This document shows, piece after piece, positions 41,992-46,720 of a DNA stretch of 46,720 nt (the first letter of the stretch is position 1; each line of letters begins with the position of its first letter). This stretch comes from an uncultured Verrucomicrobiota bacterium (GTDB lineage: Bacteria; Verrucomicrobiota; Kiritimatiellia; Kiritimatiellales; Tichowtungiaceae). Location of the stretch: the NCBI GenBank assembly GCA_903826865.1, contig CAIKGD010000077.1, forward strand, positions 1 to 46,720, read 5' to 3'. Position numbers and translations under genes: made by a program. Below the pieces are notes generated by a model that had not been told where the DNA came from, ran no database searches, and saw nothing but the letters and a program-made list of their open reading frames with translations.

Positions 41992-43401
41992 TCAAAAATA
42001 CAAATCCCGGTCACCGGCTTTAATCTGCTCAATACGTTCGAGCAGTTTGGTTTTCTGGTCGCCGTCGGGCATACGTTCGAGTTCGCGCTCAATCTGTTTC
42101 ATGCCGACCTTGCGGGTTTCCGGCGACGAGTAGTCCTCCATGTATTCGAGGAAAGTCAGCACGGCGTTCGGCGTGCAGAAGCGTTTCACGAAGCCGGGGA
42201 TGGCGAATTCCATGAAATGCTCGCCGGTACGGCCGAGGCGGTAGCATCCGGTGCAGAAGCTGGGAATAAAGTCGGCTTCGCAGAGTTCGCGGATCACCTG
42301 ATCGAGCGAGCGGCCGTCGTTGAGCACAAACTGGCTCTTTTTGTAGGCTTCACCGTCTTCCTGTGAATACGCCCCGATGCCGATGTTCGAGCCGGCATCA
42401 ATCTGCGACACGCCGAACTGAATAATTTCATTTCGCAGTTCGACCGATTCGCGGCAGGTGAGAATCAGGCCGGTGTATGGAACCGAAAGGCGCAGAATGG
42501 CGACGAGCCGTTTGAAGTCGTAGTCGCTGACTTCATAGGGCGGCCGGTCGCACATGGCCGTGCCGATAGCCGGTTCAATGCGCGGGAACGAAATCGTGTG
42601 CGGCCCGACGTGGAATTTTTCTTCCAGATGAATGGTGTGGTAGAGCAGGGCCATCGTTTCAAAACGCCAGTCGAACAGTCCCATCAGCGCGCCGATACCG
42701 ACGTCGTCGATGCCCGCCTGCTGTGCGCGGTCGAGTCCGTGCAACCGCCAGAGATAACTGCTCTTCGGGCCGGACGGATGCATCGTTTTGTAGGTTTCCT
42801 GATGATAGGTCTCCTGAAAAATCTGGTAAGTGCCGATACCGGACGATTTAACCAGCTTAAAGCCTTCAACATCCAGCGGTGCGGCGTTGATGTTGACGCG
42901 CCGGATTTCACCGTTGCCGTGTTTCTGTTTGTAAACTTCCAGCACGGTGTCGTGGATAAACTGCGCGTCGTACTGCGGGTGCTCGCCGTAAACCAGAATC
43001 AGCCGTTTGTGTCCGCGCTTGACCAGCGCTTCGATCTCGCGATCCAGTTCGGGCATCGTCAGCGTTTTGCGCGAAACTTCTTTGTTGGTGCAGCGGAACC
43101 CGCAGTATTGGCAGTTATTGATGCATTCGTTGCCGATATAAAGCGGGGCGAACAGCACGATACGGTTGCCGTAGACGCGCTGCTTCAGCTCGCGGGCGCC
43201 TTCGAAGATTTCATTCACCAGCTCCGGATCCTCGGCGTTGATTAAGACCGCCATTTCTTCGGGATCGAGCCGGTTTTTATTCAGTGACTTCTGAATTACT
43301 TGGCGGACACGTTCCGGCGTTGGATTTTTTGTTTTTTCCAGCCATTGGAAAATTTCGTTTTCGGGAATGAAGGACTTCAGCCCTTCGGTATCGATTTTCA
43401 T
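41992..43401 (-). CDS. hydG: [FeFe] hydrogenase maturation tyrosine lyase HydG
   Basis: 469 residues, normal length. ThiH-like radical-SAM enzyme that splits tyrosine to give CO and CN for the H-cluster. SAM cluster CINNCQYCG (CxxxCxxC), then the HydG-only C-terminal cluster CTGCYRLGRTGEHF with the third ligand 22 residues later (KRFC), i.e. CxxCx22C. This C-terminal motif separates HydG from ThiH. Overlaps hydF by 4 bp. Confidence 0.97.
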   Translation of the reverse strand: MKIDTEGLKSFIPENEIFQWLEKTKNPTPERVRQVIQKSLNKNRLDPEEMAVLINAEDPELVNEIFEGARELKQRVYGNRIVLFAPLYIGNECINNCQYCGFRCTNKEVSRKTLTMPELDREIEALVKRGHKRLILVYGEHPQYDAQFIHDTVLEVYKQKHGNGEIRRVNINAAPLDVEGFKLVKSSGIGTYQIFQETYHQETYKTMHPSGPKSSYLWRLHGLDRAQQAGIDDVGIGALMGLFDWRFETMALLYHTIHLEEKFHVGPHTISFPRIEPAIGTAMCDRPPYEVSDYDFKRLVAILRLSVPYTGLILTCRESVELRNEIIQFGVSQIDAGSNIGIGAYSQEDGEAYKKSQFVLNDGRSLDQVIRELCEADFIPSFCTGCYRLGRTGEHFMEFAIPGFVKRFCTPNAVLTFLEYMEDYSSPETRKVGMKQIERELERMPDGDQKTKLLERIEQIKAGDRDLYF

Positions 43402-44609
43402 TTGAGATTCCTTTCAAAAGCATCCAGTGCGGCGGGGAAGGGCGAGAGAACGCGTTTCAGTACGCCCTGAGTCTGAGAAATACAAAGTCCGTAGTTGGTA
43501 ATCGGCACGCCGGCCGCCTCGCACTTTTCAATGCGCGAGAGAATTTCGCGCCGGTTGTGCATACAGCCGCCGCACTGCACGACGAGGCTGTAGTCGGCCA
43601 GATTGTCCGGAAAGTCGCGTCCGGCAAAGACATCAATTTGCAGTTCACATCCGCAGTACTGGCGCAGCCAGCGCGGAATTTTTACGCGGCCGATATCGTC
43701 TTCCGCCGCGTGGTGGCTGCACGACTCGGCAATCAGCACCTTGTCGCCGTTTTTGAGCCGGTCAATCGCCGCAGCGCCCGCCGCCAGTTTCGGCAGATCG
43801 CCTTTCAGCCGCGCAAAGAGGATCGAGAAGGTTGTGCAGGGAACATTAGCCGGCGTGTCGCCGATCATCTTCAGCACCACCTGGGAATCGCAGACGACGA
43901 GATCCGGTGGCGTTTTTAATTGGCTGAGCAGGTGTGCATATTCACGCTCTTTGACGACCAGCGCGGCGGCATCGTTGTCGAGCGCGTCGCGGATGGTGGA
44001 AACCTGCGGCAGAATCAGACGCCCTTTCGGGGCCTGCAAGTCAATCGGCACGATCAAAATGGCAAGGCCGCCCGGTTTCACCAGATCGCCAACCAGCGGC
44101 GGCGGCTGGATAAATTCTTCAGGGCAGACCGCAATCAGGCGGGCTTTTAGCTGTGCCAGCACTTTTTCACGGGAAGCAAAGTCAGTTGAATTACACGGAA
44201 GAAAAGACGGATCGGATGGATTGGATATATCTGATTTGTTTGCGACTCGAATGACCGGAATATTTTTTTCTTTGGCGCGGTTTCCAACCGCCTGTTCAAA
44301 CTCACCAAACTGATCGCCTTCGCAAATTAAAATAATCACGTCGGCACGGTCAAAAACCTTTGCGGTTTTTTCGATGCGCTTTCCGCCGAGCACCGTGGTG
44401 TCATCAAGTCCGGCGGTGTCTATAAATACCACCGGCCCAATGGGTAGCAACTCCATTGTTTTTTCGACGGTATCGGTTGTTGTCCCCGGCTGCTCCGAGA
44501 CAATCGAAACATCCTGACCGGCGATCAGATTCAGAAAGCTCGATTTGCCGACGTTTGTGCGGCCGAACAGAGCAATATGCAGTCGTAAACTTTTCGGGGC
44601 GGTTTTCAT
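43398..44609 (-). CDS. hydF: [FeFe] hydrogenase maturation GTPase HydF
   Basis: 403 residues. GTPase half: ALFGRTNVGKSSFLNLIAG (P-loop), GTTTD, DTAGLDD and NKSD. C-terminal scaffold half with Cys297-x-His299 (ESCSHH) and CGGC (C346, C349) for the 4Fe-4S cluster that accepts the diiron precursor. Family knowledge says HCxxC; here the preceding residue is Gln345, so one candidate ligand differs. Residues ~127-141 (SNPSDPSFLPCNSTDF) after NKSD look like an extra loop. Overlaps both neighbours by 4 bp. Confidence 0.96.
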   Translation of the reverse strand: MKTAPKSLRLHIALFGRTNVGKSSFLNLIAGQDVSIVSEQPGTTTDTVEKTMELLPIGPVVFIDTAGLDDTTVLGGKRIEKTAKVFDRADVIILICEGDQFGEFEQAVGNRAKEKNIPVIRVANKSDISNPSDPSFLPCNSTDFASREKVLAQLKARLIAVCPEEFIQPPPLVGDLVKPGGLAILIVPIDLQAPKGRLILPQVSTIRDALDNDAAALVVKEREYAHLLSQLKTPPDLVVCDSQVVLKMIGDTPANVPCTTFSILFARLKGDLPKLAAGAAAIDRLKNGDKVLIAESCSHHAAEDDIGRVKIPRWLRQYCGCELQIDVFAGRDFPDNLADYSLVVQCGGCMHNRREILSRIEKCEAAGVPITNYGLCISQTQGVLKRVLSPFPAALDAFERNLK

Positions 44610-45934
44610 TTATAGCCCAATGACATTAAATTTTGAGGAGAAAGCGTTCTCTTCACGACTTCTTCTCCCAGTTCCTTTTCTAAAAACTCACGGATGTTTC
44701 CTTTGCCGTGCTGTTCGAACTGCCTGAACAGTTCCGAGCAGCGGTCGTAGCCAAGCATCGGGACAAACGCGGTGATGATTTCGGGAGAAGCATACAGCCT
44801 TTCGCGGCAGCGTCCTTGATCCGCATCAATTTCTGCAGCGTGTTTTGCCAGCATCAGCGCGGCGGCGATCAGCAGGTCAATGGAATCAAGCAGAGCGTCG
44901 GCTAGCAGCGGCATAAACTCGCAAATCTGAAGCGAACCGCGCGCGGCGCAATCGGCGATAATCCCGTTGTTCGCTTTCACTTTGATTCCAATCTGGATGA
45001 CGGACTCCAGAATGACCGGATTGACTTTGCCGGGCATGATAGAAGAACCGGCCTGCACAGCAGGCAGTTTAATTTCGCCGAGCATCATCAGACGGCGCAG
45101 ATCGTCGCTGACTTTGATCAGGTTAACGGCGGCGGCATTGAGAATCCCGGAGACTTCGACGAAACAGTCGGCATTTGCAGTGGCCTCAACCATATTCTCG
45201 GCACGGCTCAGGCCGAGTCCGGTCACTTCGCGCAATTTTTCGACGACGAGAAAAATATAACTGCGCGGCGCAGTAAGGCCGGTTCCGATAGCGGTGCCAC
45301 CGAGATTAACGGTACGCAACCGTTCTTCACATTTAAACGTGCGCCAGCGGTCGCGGGCAAAAGCTTCGGCGAATGAGGCGAACTGAGAGCCAAGCGTAAG
45401 CGGCACGGCATCAACAAGTTCTGTTTTTCCAAGGACAGGAAGATCGGCCCATTTTTTTTCCAATGTTTGAAACGTGCCTTGCAGTGCGGCAAACGCTTCG
45501 CTCAATTCGCGCACACCGCCGATGGAAGCGATTTTAAGTGCAGTCGGATAAGTATCGTTGGTGGACTGGTGCAGGTTGATCTCTTCGAGCGGGTGCGCTC
45601 CGGCCATATTACCGATGATTTCATTGACCATCATGTTGGTTGAAGTTCCGGCGCCACCCTGCAAGGCTGAAAGATGAGGAATGAAAGATGAGAGATGAAA
45701 ATGGTCACACGCGGAGATAATTTTATCCGCTCTGGCGCTGTCGAGAAAGCCGAGTTCCTTATTGGCGAGGGCGCAGGCTTTTTTCACCTGACCATATGCT
45801 TTGAGCAGTCGCGGGTTCACGGAGCTTCCGGGAATTTTAAAATTCTCCAGTGCCCGGGCGGTATGAATTCCCCACGGCGTATCGGCCGGAAGTTCTTTTT
45901 CTCCAAGGAAATCTGTTTCTGTGCGGGTTCTCAT
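44606..45934 (-). CDS. aspA: Aspartate ammonia-lyase (aspartase) in the hydrogenase maturation operon
   Basis: 442 residues, slightly short for the family (~470). Fumarase/aspartase superfamily: LQGGAGTSTNMMVNEI, HLQSTNDTYPTALK-type region (INLHQSTNDTYPTALKIA), TGLTAPRSYIF and the signature GSSIMPGKVNPV. It converts aspartate to fumarate and ammonia. Residues ~77-89 (CDHFHLSSFIPHL) come from a GAAAGATGAGGAATG-type repeat that replaces the usual sequence before QGGAGTS. ATGA overlaps on both sides tie it to the TM1266-type gene and hydF, so its product probably serves the hydrogenase pathway. Aspartase versus fumarase: the operon context favours aspartase. Confidence 0.92.
   Translation of the reverse strand: MRTRTETDFLGEKELPADTPWGIHTARALENFKIPGSSVNPRLLKAYGQVKKACALANKELGFLDSARADKIISACDHFHLSSFIPHLSALQGGAGTSTNMMVNEIIGNMAGAHPLEEINLHQSTNDTYPTALKIASIGGVRELSEAFAALQGTFQTLEKKWADLPVLGKTELVDAVPLTLGSQFASFAEAFARDRWRTFKCEERLRTVNLGGTAIGTGLTAPRSYIFLVVEKLREVTGLGLSRAENMVEATANADCFVEVSGILNAAAVNLIKVSDDLRRLMMLGEIKLPAVQAGSSIMPGKVNPVILESVIQIGIKVKANNGIIADCAARGSLQICEFMPLLADALLDSIDLLIAAALMLAKHAAEIDADQGRCRERLYASPEIITAFVPMLGYDRCSELFRQFEQHGKGNIREFLEKELGEEVVKRTLSPQNLMSLGYK
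45667..45704. repeat. GAAAGATGAGGAATG-type repeat inside aspA
   Basis: Three near-copies of GAAAGATGAG in tandem (CTGAAAGATGAGGAATG, AAAGATGAGAGATGAAAATGG). Purine-rich on the plus strand, unlike the surrounding codons. Read in frame by aspA. Similar runs are known as intergenic filler in environmental genomes (general knowledge). Confidence 0.55.
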
Positions 45935-46182
45935 TTAGCTTTGCTCAACATGGATTTGACCGAGATGCCGGGCAGAGCGCCGAGTTTTCCGGTGAGAACA
46001 CCAAGTTCATCGGTGGTGGCATCGACGATCAGCGTAATGGCGGAGCAGGAGCGTTTTTGGTAGGGTACGCCCATCCGGGCAACGATCAGGTCGCCGTAGT
46101 TTCCCAGCAGTTCGTTGACCGCCGCTGCGTTGACTTCCCGGTTCTCAATGATGATTCCGATGAATCCCAATCTTTTTTGCAT
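45931..46182 (-). CDS. TM1266-type iron-only hydrogenase system regulator (ACT-like)
   Basis: 83 residues. MQKRLGFIGIIIENREVNAAAVNELL, VARMGVPYQKRSCSAITLIVDATTDELGVL and TGKLGALPGISVKSM match the small family named after T. maritima TM1266, found beside hydE, hydG and hydF. Fold resembles the ACT/NikR C-terminal domain; no DNA-binding part is attached, so it may sense a ligand. GGGAGG directly upstream of ATG 46182 is a strong ribosome site and overlaps the end of the terminator U-run. First gene of the maturation operon. Confidence 0.93.
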   Translation of the reverse strand: MQKRLGFIGIIIENREVNAAAVNELLGNYGDLIVARMGVPYQKRSCSAITLIVDATTDELGVLTGKLGALPGISVKSMLSKAK

Positions 46183-46194
46183 AGCATTCCTCCC

Positions 46195-46230
46195 AAAAAA
46201 AAGTGCTCCGCCGCATTTCTGCGGCGGAGC
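46195..46230 (-). terminator. Intrinsic terminator/attenuator before the TM1266-type gene
   Basis: On the minus strand a perfect 10-bp stem, GCTCCGCCGC / GCGGCGGAGC with loop AGAAAT (46205-46230), is followed by ACTTTTTTTT (46196-46204). It lies between the hydA stop and the maturation genes, only 13 bases or so before the ribosome site. A TTTCTGCGGC segment at 46304-46313 (minus strand) is exactly complementary to its left arm and loop (GCCGCAGAAA). Confidence 0.8.
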
Positions 46231-46336
46231 ATGGAGACGGCTGGCAGCTACGCAAACCGTTTTCCTAAATTGTCCGTTTGCCTTGGGTCAGGGAAGGCCC
46301 CTTGCCGCAGAAAACTCAAGCACGGTACACCAGTTT
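46231..46336 (-). promoter_or_regulatory. Structured leader of the H-cluster maturation operon, possible riboswitch
   Basis: The 106 bases upstream of the terminator can form a closing stem (TTTCTGCGGC with GCCGCAGAAA) that would prevent the terminator, enclosing about 79 nt with further stems: AGGG/CCCT and GCAAAC/GTTTGC. Conserved-looking single-strand words are CTGCCAGCCG and CCATGCTC. The words remind me of the Moco/Tuco RNA class, but from memory only. Alternatively a protein-binding attenuator. No ORF of use here. Confidence 0.4.
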
Positions 46337-46720
46337 CTACTTTTTGTACACTTTTCGTTCCTGATAGACGGTGTGCAAAAGTTCGTGAGCCTTGTGGCTC
46401 AACGGTTTACCAAGAAAATCTTCATATATTTTAGTGATCATCGGGTTGTGGTGGGAGCAGCGCCGGACGCTTTTCTCGTCATCCGAGTAAATCCCGGCAA
46501 TCCGCTTTTTGCGGATCTCATCAGTCGCGCCGTGGGGCTGTCCGCCCCCGCCGATACATCCGCCGCGGCAGGCCATCACTTCGATGAAGTGGAAAGGCAG
46601 GTCCTCGCCTTTTTCCTTCGCCGCGCGCACCTGATCGAGCACCGCCGCGACGTTCCCCATCTGGTGGGCGACTGCGATGCGGATTTTGGTGCCTTTGATG
46701 TTCACTTCGGCGGCCTTCAC
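46337..46720 (-). CDS. hydA: [FeFe] hydrogenase catalytic subunit (C-terminal part)
   Basis: Only the last 127 residues lie in the window; the gene continues past the right edge. The third H-cluster motif is EVMACRGGCIGGGGQP with its two cysteines, the last of which bridges the 4Fe-4S and diiron parts. The rest (SDDEKSVRRCSHHNPMITKI, FLGKPLSHKAHELLHTVY) is the small-subunit-like tail found in HydA and HndD proteins. Arg instead of Pro in MACRGGC is a common variant. Whether it belongs to an electron-bifurcating HndABCD-type enzyme cannot be seen from here. Confidence 0.96.
   Translation of the reverse strand: MKAAEVNIKGTKIRIAVAHQMGNVAAVLDQVRAAKEKGEDLPFHFIEVMACRGGCIGGGGQPHGATDEIRKKRIAGIYSDDEKSVRRCSHHNPMITKIYEDFLGKPLSHKAHELLHTVYQERKVYKK

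Noticed and set aside
42093-43401. Thiazole synthase ThiH instead of HydG
   Set aside because: The C-terminal CxxCx22C motif and the hydF/hydE neighbours are specific to HydG.
46231-46336. c-di-GMP-I riboswitch suggested by the word GGCAAAC
   Set aside because: The other conserved parts of that class (GACGCAAAGC and the GGTAGCGGGGTTACC-like stem) are not present.
1-46720. tRNA genes, CRISPR arrays, complete insertion sequences
   Set aside because: I looked for cloverleaf ends, regularly spaced direct repeats and transposase motifs and found none that hold up.

Overview
The window looks like a chromosomal segment of an anaerobic, Gram-negative-type bacterium with roughly 55% GC. My best guess is the PVC group, for example a Kiritimatiellota-like lineage. 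That guess rests on gene content: archaeal/eukaryal-type ProRS, CoaX, an oxygen-sensitive [FeFe] hydrogenase system, a hydrogenase-4-related membrane complex, and lipid-A-type envelope genes. No rRNA or lineage marker proves it. I see no tRNA, CRISPR array, complete insertion sequence or prophage.

Layout. Positions 1-6.2 kb (+): the end of proS, a small membrane protein, an HU/IHF gene with a perfect palindrome in its leader, hisS, aspS, then a GT2 glycosyltransferase and a LAB_N protein. 6.2-10.5 kb: two ArnT-like GT39 membrane glycosyltransferases (-) around a PAP2 phosphatase (+), probably acting on envelope or lipid-linked sugars. 10.5-14.8 kb: a radical-SAM/methyltransferase fusion that looks like a one-protein tRNA wobble-uridine (mnm5U) enzyme, a PfkB kinase, and an RluA pseudouridine synthase carrying an in-frame palindromic insert. 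Next to it is a scar made of a truncated dinD and a second copy of the rluA 3' end. 14.8-24 kb: an OB-like membrane protein, an M48 protease, leuC-leuD, an AI-2E-type permease, nadC, coaX, a lipoprotein, an acetate transporter and a metallophosphoesterase.

Positions 24-34.1 kb (-) hold one apparent operon behind a good sigma70-type promoter. It encodes an HTH-EIIA protein followed by seven subunits resembling hydrogenase-4/complex I: two HyfB-like, HyfC, HyfE, HyfF, HyfG, and a ferredoxin-HyfI fusion. The large subunit lacks the paired cysteines that hold NiFe, so this is an Ehr-type (energy-converting-hydrogenase-related) ion-translocating complex of unknown electron chemistry. 34.2-39 kb carries an FAD dehydrogenase with two in-frame repeat inserts and several exported proteins, one built from ten 17-residue repeats. 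39.1-40.8 kb holds infA, a C4 zinc-ribbon coiled-coil gene and the RNase P RNA gene.

Positions 40.9-46.7 kb (-) form the [FeFe] hydrogenase locus: the end of the catalytic gene, a 154-nt leader with a terminator and a competing antiterminator pairing, then a TM1266-type regulator, aspartase, hydF, hydG and hydE. The first four of these five genes are linked by 4-bp overlaps. Together with the Ehr complex, the region suggests fermentative hydrogen and ferredoxin metabolism. A theme running through the window is short palindromic or low-complexity repeats, found both between genes and read through in frame inside otherwise intact enzymes.
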